A stretch of DNA of 41,169 nucleotides from a virus. The notes beneath the pieces are model-generated. The model saw only the letters and a program-made list of their open reading frames with translations. It was not told where the DNA came from and searched no databases. Below, one piece after another: positions 16,157-24,755 of this stretch. The DNA lies in IMG/VR virus record IMGVR_UViG_3300012931_000037, positions 1 to 41,169 of that record, one strand, 5' to 3'. The position numbers were made by a program, and so were the translations under genes. How positions within the stretch are numbered: position 1 is the stretch's first letter; every line of letters starts with the position of its first letter.

Positions 16157-17433
16157 CTGTATTTGTTTTTTACCAATTCTCTTTCATTATCTTTATCTTT
16201 TTTGCTTACTGTCCTTATTTTTTGTTGTGGGTGCCGACGGTAATAAGCAAGGAACGAGTTTGAATATCCAATCTTAAACCCTGCTTTTAAACACCTCATA
16301 TTAAATTCAAATTCTTCTGCTGTATTTAAAGTCTCGTCAAAACCACCTATCTTTTCAAATATATCCCTCCGGTACATTAACGTCGCACTATGTATTGTGT
16401 TTTTTATTAACATCGTTTCAATAGTCGGTGAAGCATTACTACAAATCCAATTCATTTTCTTCCCTGTTGCTTCTGTTATTTCTATTGCGTTACCATGAAT
16501 AAAATCCGCATCATTAATGGCCTTTATAGAATCCTCTATACAGTTAACCGTAAGCATGTCATCTTCATGCAGGTATTTAATATACTTACCGGTAGCCTGT
16601 GGTAATGCTTTATTAAAGTTCTCCGGCCAGTTCCCTTCTCCTTGGGATACTAATAATTGAACCTCAGAAGGCACGCTATTAATAGCATCTTTTAGCCATC
16701 CCCTGTCAACTTTATAAGGTATTATAACTGTAACGTCACTTATATTTAATTTCCTTAATGGGTATTCTTTTACATATCTCTTTACCCAATCAATAGAAAT
16801 AGAACCTTCTGCTATCTGGTATATCCTTGGTTTGCCATGAAAACAAACCAAATCAGTATTAACCGGGAGTACAGCAAGTAAATTCCTTTCACGTGGTTTA
16901 AAGTCTTTAATAGTGTCGGTAAGTTGTTGCCAGTAAACATCAGGCTTTACAACCTTCCTTAAAAACTCATCCATCCTAAACCTTGTATCATTTATCTGGT
17001 TTCTTGCTTCCCACACATCAGATATCTTTTTTGAATTAGCCGGAAACCAAACCAACCCAGTAGCCAATCTATCTTTCTGCCAAAAATCCTCAAGCGTTAT
17101 AAACTGGTCTTTATTCCTTATCAGGTCAAACATTCTCTCCACAGACGTGATTATAGCCGTATCAAGGTCTATATAAAGGAATGGACGATATTTCTCCATC
17201 TCAGGACTATATAACTCTATCCTTGACCAAGTACCTTTAAAATCGTTATTTAACGGCTTAATTTCGATATTACCTAAATCATATTCTGTAGTGGCCTTAT
17301 CCCATAAACATATTATCCTCGGTAATTCAACACTTCCCCATTTCCCCGTGATATGCCTGGAAATAAGTTCAACATCCCTAAACGAGAAGTCGCCACCTGA
17401 TCGTAATACCAAAACTATTGTCTGTTTATTCAT
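16153..17433 (-). CDS. Two-domain glycosyltransferase (GT-A + GT2)
   Basis: 426 residues in two parts. Residues 1-225 form a GT-A-like domain with a DxD motif in LYIDLDTAI. Residues about 230-420 form a GT2 domain opening DVTVIIPYKVDRGWLKDAI, with EDD in YLHEDDMLTVN as the metal site and RRDIFEKIGGFDETLNTAEE in the acceptor region. The protein could add two sugars in sequence. It couples by ATGA to the genes on both sides. Donor sugars cannot be read from the sequence. Confidence 0.8.
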   Translation of the reverse strand: MNKQTIVLVLRSGGDFSFRDVELISRHITGKWGSVELPRIICLWDKATTEYDLGNIEIKPLNNDFKGTWSRIELYSPEMEKYRPFLYIDLDTAIITSVERMFDLIRNKDQFITLEDFWQKDRLATGLVWFPANSKKISDVWEARNQINDTRFRMDEFLRKVVKPDVYWQQLTDTIKDFKPRERNLLAVLPVNTDLVCFHGKPRIYQIAEGSISIDWVKRYVKEYPLRKLNISDVTVIIPYKVDRGWLKDAINSVPSEVQLLVSQGEGNWPENFNKALPQATGKYIKYLHEDDMLTVNCIEDSIKAINDADFIHGNAIEITEATGKKMNWICSNASPTIETMLIKNTIHSATLMYRRDIFEKIGGFDETLNTAEEFEFNMRCLKAGFKIGYSNSFLAYYRRHPQQKIRTVSKKDKDNERELVKNKYR

Positions 17434-17993
17434 TCTTTCATTTTTAATATTTCTTCACTTAATTCTTTGTTAGTAAGCAATGTAGTATCTGGTATCCCCC
17501 CAAAATTTAAAACATTATTAAATGAGGAAAAATCATAATGGTACGCATCGTTATTGCCGTAATGTTCTGTATCGTGTACAATAATATAATCTGCCTTAAT
17601 TTTCATTAAAAATGGTTGTCTTAATTCAGCCGGCGCACCGTCTACAAAAGCAATCGCAAACTTATCTTCAAATACAGGGTCTATCAAGTCCTTGTTTATA
17701 ATCCTTAGTTCATGGCCGGGGCTTCTATAACTAATAAACTTTGCCAACCACGCCCCCTCTGTCTCTAAACTTAATAACTTTCTCCCTTGTAACCCACAAA
17801 TCATGTGCATTATATGGGTACTATGGTACCCAACACCAAATTCCAATACAGACCCGTTCTTTATAGTATTTAACATGTGCATTAACATCGGCTGATGCGA
17901 ACTATAAGCTAACATCGGCTTGCCTGATTTATACCTTAAATAAGACTCTTTCTGTTTGTCTTTTATCAGTTCTATATACTTATCGTTTACCAT
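17430..17993 (-). CDS. Class I SAM-dependent methyltransferase-like protein
   Basis: 187 residues. Motif I is GSVLEFGVGYHSTHIM (about residues 48-63), and the acidic end of beta 2 is LSLETEGAW. FAIAFVDGAPAELRQPFL fits the beta-4 region, and IIVHDTEHYG could hold a catalytic acid or metal site. O-methylation of a sugar is likely from its place in the island. It overlaps the previous gene by 14 bases. Confidence 0.68.
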   Translation of the reverse strand: MVNDKYIELIKDKQKESYLRYKSGKPMLAYSSHQPMLMHMLNTIKNGSVLEFGVGYHSTHIMHMICGLQGRKLLSLETEGAWLAKFISYRSPGHELRIINKDLIDPVFEDKFAIAFVDGAPAELRQPFLMKIKADYIIVHDTEHYGNNDAYHYDFSSFNNVLNFGGIPDTTLLTNKELSEEILKMKE

Positions 17994-18750
17994 ATATTTT
18001 GTTTTTCCAATAGTTAAATGTTAACAAATCATAATTCCAACTAATGCCTTTTATCCTTTGATATTCTTTTATTAAAAATTCTTCTGTAACCTGTTCCCAA
18101 TCTTCTACAAATAATATCGGTAATTCTTTATAGAACTGATTGTTTATGTTCCTTTTTTCAATAGGGATAGAACCCATATATAAAGCCTCCCATGTCCTTA
18201 CCGTGTCAATACCATTCCCTTCGGGGCAAATAATAAACTTGTGGTTATAAACGTTATCAATATACGAATCAAAATTGTTACCATTACTCCCTTTCTCTAT
18301 TGTTAACCAACAATTACATTTTTTTGCGAACAGTTCGTATATGCCATTTCGCTTTAAGTAATTAGTATCTACATTATGGTTTATATAAAGCAAGTTTTTA
18401 AACTTCTTTTCTTCACTTAGTTTATACCGCATCTTGCCTATTTTATCAACCCTTCTCAACCATTTATTATTTTCAAGCCCTAATGGTATTGACTCAACAC
18501 GTTCATTTACTACATTGACGTTCTGGCTAAACCAATGTATTAAATTGTCAGGCATTAAATTAACATTGGCCGAATCATTTCTTGTCATAACAGGCTCAAC
18601 ACATCCATCACTATTATGGCTAATTAATATAAACGGCTCTTTTGTTGGCATTCTTTTAAAGAACGTGTTAACCATGTGTGTTGGAGTGTAAAATATTTTT
18701 ACATTATCTGCTAAAGCAGCAAACTTATCCCCTTGTATAAAATCATTCAT
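17980..18750 (-). CDS. Exostosin-like glycosyltransferase
   Basis: About 256 residues from the ATG at 18750, chosen because it overlaps the previous stop as ATGA (an ATG at 18765 is also open). The C-terminal half has FIICPEGNGIDTVRTWEALY followed by MGSIPI, the nucleotide-sugar site seen in exostosin/GT47-like and related GT-B proteins. No membrane anchor is present, so it acts in the cytoplasm. The donor and acceptor are unknown. Confidence 0.68.
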   Translation of the reverse strand: MNDFIQGDKFAALADNVKIFYTPTHMVNTFFKRMPTKEPFILISHNSDGCVEPVMTRNDSANVNLMPDNLIHWFSQNVNVVNERVESIPLGLENNKWLRRVDKIGKMRYKLSEEKKFKNLLYINHNVDTNYLKRNGIYELFAKKCNCWLTIEKGSNGNNFDSYIDNVYNHKFIICPEGNGIDTVRTWEALYMGSIPIEKRNINNQFYKELPILFVEDWEQVTEEFLIKEYQRIKGISWNYDLLTFNYWKNKIYGKR

Positions 18751-19316
18751 ATCTTTACTGCACAAACTAATCCAACACTATCTTCCCCTTCTTTATACGT
18801 GATACCATCAAGTTCAAACACTATCTTCCAGTTTTCACTATGATGTAAATATTCTTTTACTAATACTGATTTAACAGATATGGCATTATCATATTTTCTC
18901 TTTTTAGTTTCCCAGTCGTGCATACAAAACACGGTACCGCTACTAAGATGTTTTTCTAACGTCAGGAAGTCGTCAATAGATACCTTTTCGTCCTCTGGCC
19001 CATCGAAGAATATAAAATCAGGTACCCATTTGATATTTAAAATATAATCAATAAGTTCAGATGAAACTATTGGAAAATATTTCACAATATCTTTATACCT
19101 ATTAAAAAACGCATCAGAAGGATGCCTTTGAGGGTCGCATGTATATATCTTACCACTTCCTATTTCTATTAATGCCTCTGCCATAACAGAAGTAGAACCA
19201 CCTATCCCGGTTCCTACTTCCAGTATCTTTCCCGGACGGTACCTCAAAACAGTATTGTATAATACATTCCGTTCATGTAAAGTTAATTCACCTTGTATCT
19301 TGCTTAAATCAATCAT
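18747..19316 (-). CDS. Class I SAM-dependent methyltransferase
   Basis: 189 residues. Motif I is ILEVGTGIGGSTSVMAEAL (about 32-50), followed by IYTCDPQ, the acidic ribose-binding turn. PDFIFFDGPEDEKVSIDDF and VFCMHDW fit the Methyltransf_24 / sugar O-methyltransferase group. The start overlaps the previous stop. Together with the gene at 17430 this gives the island two methyltransferases. Confidence 0.8.
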   Translation of the reverse strand: MIDLSKIQGELTLHERNVLYNTVLRYRPGKILEVGTGIGGSTSVMAEALIEIGSGKIYTCDPQRHPSDAFFNRYKDIVKYFPIVSSELIDYILNIKWVPDFIFFDGPEDEKVSIDDFLTLEKHLSSGTVFCMHDWETKKRKYDNAISVKSVLVKEYLHHSENWKIVFELDGITYKEGEDSVGLVCAVKI

Positions 19317-20181
19317 TGCTCATGTATAAATGAAGGTTCTTACTATGTATGTGTAAATTATTTATCCTTACTTCTTTATCGTTATATTTAAAATATGGCT
19401 GTTTCCGGCCAAAATTATCTTTTCTCCATGTTACCGTAAATTCCGGGTTATTTTCAAGCATAACGCCTATATAATGGTCTTTAGGTTTTGCCCCCGGAAT
19501 GCCGTTAGTGGTACCTCCTACAAACTGACCCCATGAAGCCGGGTCGAATATTGAATTAAAACCAGAAACATTATATTCTATACCAAATGGCATAGTAGGT
19601 AATGACCCCATCCCTTTCTCATCAAAGTATATTCTCATTAAGGTCATCTCATTAACCATTTCCAATTTATACTTATCTCTTATCTCCCTAATACTATTCT
19701 GTTTTAATAACATTATGAAGAAATCAGTCATCGCCTCAAGTGCTTTATAATCCTTAATAAACATAAATCCGGTCATGCACTTATCTACTCCCCCAACTGT
19801 GATAGCCAATCCTTTATAGTTATTTAAAAACACTTCATGTAATTCCGATAGGTCGTAATAAAGTAACACGTCATTCTCAAAGCAATAAACATCTTTAAAA
19901 TTATTATCCCTGATAAAGTTTTTAATATAAATCAACCTTGTAGCGGTTATTGTCCAAAAGCCGGGTTTATTATACAAAACCTCAAATTCACCAACCTCTT
20001 TTGACCAGTATAAATCTTTATTAGCTTTGGTTATGTTGTATTTGTCGAATATGTCATTGTTTAAATTCTCTTTATCGGTAATAAAATAAACAACCAGGTT
20101 AGGGTTAAATATCCTAATCTGCCTGAAAGCATATTCCAGATATAATGGTAATTTCCCGCTATGGAACAATACTAAATCCAT
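19309..20181 (-). CDS. GT-A-like glycosyltransferase
   Basis: 290 residues. It begins MDLVLFHSGKLPLYLEYAFR; the middle has VYCFENDVLLYYDL, where END stands where a DxD would be, and ITVGGVDKCMTGFMFIKDY follows. The C-terminus holds NNLHIHSKNL, a His-rich end often seen in these enzymes. I place it in the GT-A group with moderate confidence. It overlaps the DUF6492-like gene by 10 bases. Confidence 0.65.
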   Translation of the reverse strand: MDLVLFHSGKLPLYLEYAFRQIRIFNPNLVVYFITDKENLNNDIFDKYNITKANKDLYWSKEVGEFEVLYNKPGFWTITATRLIYIKNFIRDNNFKDVYCFENDVLLYYDLSELHEVFLNNYKGLAITVGGVDKCMTGFMFIKDYKALEAMTDFFIMLLKQNSIREIRDKYKLEMVNEMTLMRIYFDEKGMGSLPTMPFGIEYNVSGFNSIFDPASWGQFVGGTTNGIPGAKPKDHYIGVMLENNPEFTVTWRKDNFGRKQPYFKYNDKEVRINNLHIHSKNLHLYMSND

Positions 20182-20906
20182 GAGTGCATACTTATTATAT
20201 TAACACGTGAATACTTATTCGATTCTATGGCCTTGGCCATTTCTTCATCAGTCCACAACCTTTGCTTTGCAATTTTTTTCACTTTTAAATAAACATAATC
20301 ATAAAGTCCCGGGTAATATTTAGTTACATAATTGCCATATAGTTCATATTCAGAGAAACCAGACTGGTTGTTCATCCTGTTTATTTCTTTCACGCACAAA
20401 TCAAATACCCCGTCTTTTGTAAGCCCCGTCCGGGATACCATATCCACTATAATATCCCTTTTGAAAAACATCATCTCATTGATAAAAGAATACGGATAAC
20501 ATTTATCTAATTCAAAAATATTCTTCATTAAGTTAAAATATGGCTTATGACATTGATCTTCCCCAAACCAGAAAGAGGGTTTTTCTACATCAACTGTTAA
20601 TGGGCTATTAATATAAGCATCAGAATCTATTACCAAATAATTATCAAGTGTTATGTCTTGAAATAACTTAATGAACTGTTGTTTATACCAACCAATGCGA
20701 TTAACAATATTTATCTTTGAGAAGTTAAAATCAATAATATCATCGGTAAAATACAAAACCCCATCAACCTTAAACTCTTTTGGGATAGTTTTATCCGATA
20801 CTATGTATATCTTATTAAACCCTTCTACGTTTAACGCAATAGATTTTACAACAAACCTCAGTTTATTAAAATCTTTCTCTGCTATGGTTATTAAAACATC
20901 AAACAT
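20172..20906 (-). CDS. DUF6492-like glycosyltransferase
   Basis: 244 residues. MFDVLITIAEKDFNKLRFVV and NYLVIDSDAYINSPL with a DSD metal site show a GT-A fold, and GFSEYELYGNYVTKYYPG matches the conserved acidic block of DUF6492 proteins. It follows the fucosyltransferase with an 8-base overlap. Likely a cytoplasmic sugar transferase in the same pathway. Confidence 0.72.
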   Translation of the reverse strand: MFDVLITIAEKDFNKLRFVVKSIALNVEGFNKIYIVSDKTIPKEFKVDGVLYFTDDIIDFNFSKINIVNRIGWYKQQFIKLFQDITLDNYLVIDSDAYINSPLTVDVEKPSFWFGEDQCHKPYFNLMKNIFELDKCYPYSFINEMMFFKRDIIVDMVSRTGLTKDGVFDLCVKEINRMNNQSGFSEYELYGNYVTKYYPGLYDYVYLKVKKIAKQRLWTDEEMAKAIESNKYSRVNIISMHSWI

Positions 20907-21651
20907 TTAACTTAATCCAATTGTTTGGTAGTAATTGTCTTTCTTCAACCCAATAATCTTGGAAATACCTATACCATATCTTTGGGCAAATAACAATATC
21001 GCTGTTAAGGAATGAAGCCCACCAGCTAAATGTACTATTAGGTATTATTTTATGCTTACAGGTCTTTAATAACTCAAAATCAAGGCATGGTGATAAATGG
21101 ACAAAATTAACACCTTTGAAATTCTCTTTACACCATTCCATGTCATCACTAAAAACGTAAAATACAGGATTATCGACTAATGAATACATTATTTCTATTC
21201 CAGCAAGATAATAAGAAAGCGGCATCACAATATGGGCATTACTCTGAAGAAAATCCCCTCTCCTTACATGGATACCTACAGAATTGCATTCTGATATGTC
21301 TTTCTTTAAACTTTCGAAATCATTTGTGTATAATTCTTTCTTTACCGTAAATTCTTGCTTTAATAAAGGCATTATGTCTTTGAAATATAAAGGTGACTGC
21401 CAATACCCCACAAAATTATATCCTTTTATATCCAATATGTCTAAATTAAACTCATCATCCCGCTTAACACGTTTTTTAAACATATTGCATATCTCAATAT
21501 TAAGGTTGAAATTATTTAAAAGGAACGACCTATCTTTATTAGGTGTCTCATACCAACTAATATCATAACCGACATTAGTTGTCATAGCCTGCCCAAAAGC
21601 ATACTGAAAAAACTGGTTCCCAAGACCACCGCAAAGTTTAATTACATTCAT
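20899..21651 (-). CDS. GT11 alpha-1,2-fucosyltransferase-like protein
   Basis: 250 residues. The N-terminus VIKLCGGLGNQFFQYAFGQA and the motif GIHVRRGDFLQ are the GT11 hallmarks, with the Arg/Asp pair binding GDP-fucose. NSTFSWWASFLNSD is the third conserved block. Known family members add L-fucose in alpha-1,2 linkage to galactose. It needs GDP-fucose from the host. It overlaps the Maf-like gene by 14 bases. Slightly shorter than typical enzymes, but all motifs are present. Confidence 0.9.
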   Translation of the reverse strand: MNVIKLCGGLGNQFFQYAFGQAMTTNVGYDISWYETPNKDRSFLLNNFNLNIEICNMFKKRVKRDDEFNLDILDIKGYNFVGYWQSPLYFKDIMPLLKQEFTVKKELYTNDFESLKKDISECNSVGIHVRRGDFLQSNAHIVMPLSYYLAGIEIMYSLVDNPVFYVFSDDMEWCKENFKGVNFVHLSPCLDFELLKTCKHKIIPNSTFSWWASFLNSDIVICPKIWYRYFQDYWVEERQLLPNNWIKLNV

Positions 21652-22360
21652 TCATGATATCTTTTAACGTGGCTTTCTTAAAACACTGTATTGCACTATC
21701 TGGCGAAACATTAATTATCTCGACACCTCTTTTTTTTGCATCTTGGGCTATAAACGGAAATCCTGTCAAATGTCTGTCAAAAGGAATCGTATAAGGCCTC
21801 CCTCTTCTATTTTTACTTGTCCTTATCTTTTCAAGCCTCCCGTAAAGGTCATGCCAGTGTTGTTTCCTGCTTTCGTCTAACTTCATGTCGAACCCTAATA
21901 AAAAAATCCTTTTAGCACCGGTGTTAACAGCTAAACTTATTGCAGCAGCACCACTATTCCCATTCCAACTAACACACGAAGCCAGAGGGCTTATCCCTTT
22001 TCTGTGTTTCTTGTCTACTGGCAAATATTTAACCCATTTATGTTTATTAGTAATAGCGGCACAGCTAACCTTTAACCCTTTGAACTTGGCCAACTCAACC
22101 TGATGCGACAAAAAGAAACTTGGGTCTCCAAAAAATACCATATCAATCCAATCACCGATCAAATAAGATACGTTAATACCAATAACATGCTTGTCGTGTA
22201 AAAATGACATATATGGAGAATACACGCTTGGGGGGAGTTTCCCTGAAACAACGTTTTGCACCATCGTCTCCGGTATGCTAAATTGTTTTGTAACAGAAGG
22301 GCCACCCCCCAATATCCAAACGTCACCATCTTCCCATATCTTTGGCACATCCCAAATCAT
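21638..22360 (-). CDS. DUF115 / Maf-like glycosyltransferase
   Basis: 240 residues. WILGGGPSVTKQF near the N-terminus and GNSGAAAISLAVNTGAKRIFL followed by LGFDMK are typical of the DUF115/MptE-like group (PF01973), which includes the Maf proteins that glycosylate flagellin. It heads the island, coupled to the 106-residue gene by TAATG. In Maf systems the target is a self-assembling protein made at high level; a capsid target here would be analogous, but that is inference. Confidence 0.72.
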   Translation of the reverse strand: MIWDVPKIWEDGDVWILGGGPSVTKQFSIPETMVQNVVSGKLPPSVYSPYMSFLHDKHVIGINVSYLIGDWIDMVFFGDPSFFLSHQVELAKFKGLKVSCAAITNKHKWVKYLPVDKKHRKGISPLASCVSWNGNSGAAAISLAVNTGAKRIFLLGFDMKLDESRKQHWHDLYGRLEKIRTSKNRRGRPYTIPFDRHLTGFPFIAQDAKKRGVEIINVSPDSAIQCFKKATLKDIMNECN

Positions 22361-22680
22361 TAGTCGTTCATTTTTGTTAACAACTCATCAGCCTTAATTT
22401 CGGTTAAACCCTTTTCGTTAACCTTCTTTCCATCTTCATTGAGTATATCCCACCACTGGGTACCTTCTCTTTTGACCTTCTTAAAAAGCACTTTAGTCAC
22501 AACAACATCTTCTGCCGGTGTTTCTTTTATCTTACTAAGAGGTGTAATAATATTCCTCAATGTTTTTGATATCTCGGACGGTTTGGCTGTAAATGTTTGT
22601 CCGGGTTTAATTATCCTTCCATGAAAACGGAACGATCCCCTTCCTACCTTTTTAAACTGAACTTCTTCTTCTCTTTCCAT
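22360..22680 (-). CDS. Small protein after the major capsid gene, 106 aa
   Basis: A beta-rich, basic protein with GRGSFRFHGRIIKPGQTFTA near the N-terminus and a charged C-terminus. It lies between the major capsid gene and the glycan island. It may be a minor head protein or decoration, and it is a candidate acceptor for the glycan island because it is translationally coupled to the Maf-like gene. I do not recognise the family with certainty. Confidence 0.55.
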   Translation of the reverse strand: MEREEEVQFKKVGRGSFRFHGRIIKPGQTFTAKPSEISKTLRNIITPLSKIKETPAEDVVVTKVLFKKVKREGTQWWDILNEDGKKVNEKGLTEIKADELLTKMND

Positions 22681-22691
22681 AATATAATTTT

Positions 22692-22712
22692 AAAATAACA
22701 CTTGATTAGTGT
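22692..22712 (-). terminator. Partial terminator after the major capsid gene
   Basis: Read leftward, ACACT pairs with AGTGT around AATCA and is followed by TATTTT. It lies in the 44-base gap after the major capsid gene. It shares the core CTTGATTAG (+ strand) with the hairpin after the tail tube gene. Confidence 0.4.
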
Positions 22713-22724
22713 ATTAATATTTAT

Positions 22725-23804
22725 TTAGGCCAAATGCACAAGGCCGCATTTGCCATTCTGATCACTTCTGATCTGTGGTACACGTATGGTCATAACTTTG
22801 TATTTATGAACCATTCCACCTTCGGTTTCCCATTCAACGTTTTTCAAACCCATGCCATCAATAAGCCGTACTGTCTCTTGTTTCATCTCAACAAGTACAA
22901 CATTGTTAGCTGGAAGGGTATCATTAACCTTAACGGCTTTAATACCTTCAAGTTTCAATATACGTTCCTTTATTGTAAGGGTTGTACCTGCAACTGTAGT
23001 GGTATAGTCGTCTTCTACATAACTTTCGTATTCAGTAGGTATATAAAGTATCCAAGGGCCATAATGGTTTTGTGCTATAGAAGCAGCTTTCATTTCCATT
23101 ACGTCCTGAAGGATACCTGCTGGCCCTATTGAAGACTGATCCCAAGGAATACTAAGGTTTACAGAGTTACGGTCAGGAAAGTTAAGATAAGAATAAATAG
23201 TATTATTACCCCTATCGTCCTTTTCTCCATAATTGTAAGTAGTATCAGTGAAAAGCATGTTCTCTAACTTTTCCATAACCTTACGGACAGCCATCTCAAC
23301 ATCTGTAGTGTCAAGTGGGTTGCCTAACCTACGGCTTGCCTCTAATGCCCTCGCATTTATCTCATAATCAAAGTGTGTTATTGGAATAGGCAGGTAATTA
23401 GTCTGGTAGTTAGGACGGTCACCTTTCGACCGGGTAACACCATCCATCGTTACTTCTGCTTCTCCAAAATCACCCGAATCATGCCACTCAAGGACAGTAG
23501 TACCCATAGCATTACCAAGTGTATATACACACTGGTTATCAATAAGGTCTTGTATCCCCCCTAAACGATAACGGCTTGCGGTTAACAATGCTTCATCAAG
23601 GAATTTCCATTCATCCCTGCGAAGGGTTGCGTTCACATTAATTGGCCTTACAATAAAGCTCTTTTTGTCTTTTGGGTCTCCACCCATATAAATAGACACG
23701 TAAGAACGGCCATCTTTTCCTATCCACGGACGTTTCATCCCAAAGTCAAATCTCCCATTGACGATGCAGTTCTGAAACGATCCATTCACATTTGTATTAG
23801 GCAT
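22725..23804 (-). CDS. Major capsid protein (HK97 fold)
   Basis: 359 residues. The segment PITHFDYEINARALEASRRL, followed by TTDVEMAVRKVMEKLENMLF, resembles the E-loop and spine region of HK97-fold shells, with a flavour of the encapsulin/linocin group. The P-domain reading GPWILYIPTEYESYVEDDY is typical. There is no long N-terminal delta domain, so the scaffold is probably the nested protein at 24339-24755. A strong AAGGAGG precedes the ATG. It forms the icosahedral head. Confidence 0.85.
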   Translation of the reverse strand: MPNTNVNGSFQNCIVNGRFDFGMKRPWIGKDGRSYVSIYMGGDPKDKKSFIVRPINVNATLRRDEWKFLDEALLTASRYRLGGIQDLIDNQCVYTLGNAMGTTVLEWHDSGDFGEAEVTMDGVTRSKGDRPNYQTNYLPIPITHFDYEINARALEASRRLGNPLDTTDVEMAVRKVMEKLENMLFTDTTYNYGEKDDRGNNTIYSYLNFPDRNSVNLSIPWDQSSIGPAGILQDVMEMKAASIAQNHYGPWILYIPTEYESYVEDDYTTTVAGTTLTIKERILKLEGIKAVKVNDTLPANNVVLVEMKQETVRLIDGMGLKNVEWETEGGMVHKYKVMTIRVPQIRSDQNGKCGLVHLA

Positions 23805-23826
23805 ATTATTTCCTCCTTCTTTTTAA

Positions 23827-24324
23827 TTAAACAACCATAACCTTGATACGCTGTGAATTTTCAGCCAAGCTGGATTCTGATCCTTCAAGAGTAGACAAAT
23901 CCTGTGCTTCAAGTGCTATACCAACAATAGGTTTACTATATATGGTATTAGCGGCCTGTGCATCTGCTGATTCCCAACTCTCAGGAGCGTGCTTCTGCAA
24001 ATATCCAGCCCCGTTAGATTCAAGTTTATCACCAATTACAACTTTCTGCCCATCTTCCAACAGGCCATAAAACATATCACCGGGATAAGGTATCCAACAC
24101 TGGACACGGTCACCGGCAACATAAGCATCACTAATACCGTTACCCTGAAGTTCATCTTCTAAGGCAATCATCACAGGGGTAACGTTTCCACCAGAAACAG
24201 AGTGTGCCTGCACAGTCTCACTGGAGGTAAGTTCTATCAACATACCGGGTGTTATTGCAGCAGCAGCGGCAAACTCTTCGATATGATCAGAATACTTTTT
24301 AATTTTAATAGTATTATAAGCCAT
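23827..24324 (-). CDS. Head decoration / cement protein
   Basis: 165 residues, beta-rich, with AAAAITPGMLIELTSSETVQ and VAGDRVQCWIPYPGDMFYG, typical of small capsid cement proteins that sit just before the major capsid gene. AAAGGAGG precedes the ATG, consistent with high output. It probably stabilises the shell at trimer or pentamer positions. Confidence 0.68.
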   Translation of the reverse strand: MAYNTIKIKKYSDHIEEFAAAAAITPGMLIELTSSETVQAHSVSGGNVTPVMIALEDELQGNGISDAYVAGDRVQCWIPYPGDMFYGLLEDGQKVVIGDKLESNGAGYLQKHAPESWESADAQAANTIYSKPIVGIALEAQDLSTLEGSESSLAENSQRIKVMVV

Positions 24325-24338
24325 TTCGTCCTCCTTTC

Positions 24339-24755
24339 TTAGATCATTGGTTCTTCATCACAAGCAGAGTTGGAATTAAACCCTGAATTGAGAGAATAAT
24401 CAACTTCTTCTTTCTTTACCGACTTGAAAATCCTTTCAAGCTTATCATCACTCAGCGTGTTAAGTTCAGTGTCAGGCCATAACTCTTTGTTAGTGTTAGC
24501 TTGTATCCCCTGAATTAACGTGTTCCTTTTCTCCTGACGCATCTTTGCAACAAGGGCTAAGTCAGCCTGTTGGTCGGGTGTCAATTTATTCACTTCTACT
24601 GTCTTCTCAATCTCAACAGGCACAAGCCTATCAAGTACGGATTCCTCCTGAGTCAACAGCCATTCCCTATCTCCCTCTTTCCAGTTAGACTTCTCATTTG
24701 CAATCAAAGCATTGACTTTCTCAAGGCATTTAGGGCAATTACTTGCATTTGGCAT
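24339..24755 (-). CDS. Nested scaffold-like protein (internal start)
   Basis: Inside the protease gene, AAGGAGG at 24764-24770 lies eight bases before an in-frame ATG at 24755. The product would be 138 residues, starting MPNASNCPKCLEKVNALI, charged and helical, with a variable Ser/Asn tail. This is the arrangement of lambda C and Nu3, where the scaffold is the C-terminal part of the protease gene made from its own start. It is also possible that only the long form is made. Confidence 0.6.
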   Translation of the reverse strand: MPNASNCPKCLEKVNALIANEKSNWKEGDREWLLTQEESVLDRLVPVEIEKTVEVNKLTPDQQADLALVAKMRQEKRNTLIQGIQANTNKELWPDTELNTLSDDKLERIFKSVKKEEVDYSLNSGFNSNSACDEEPMI

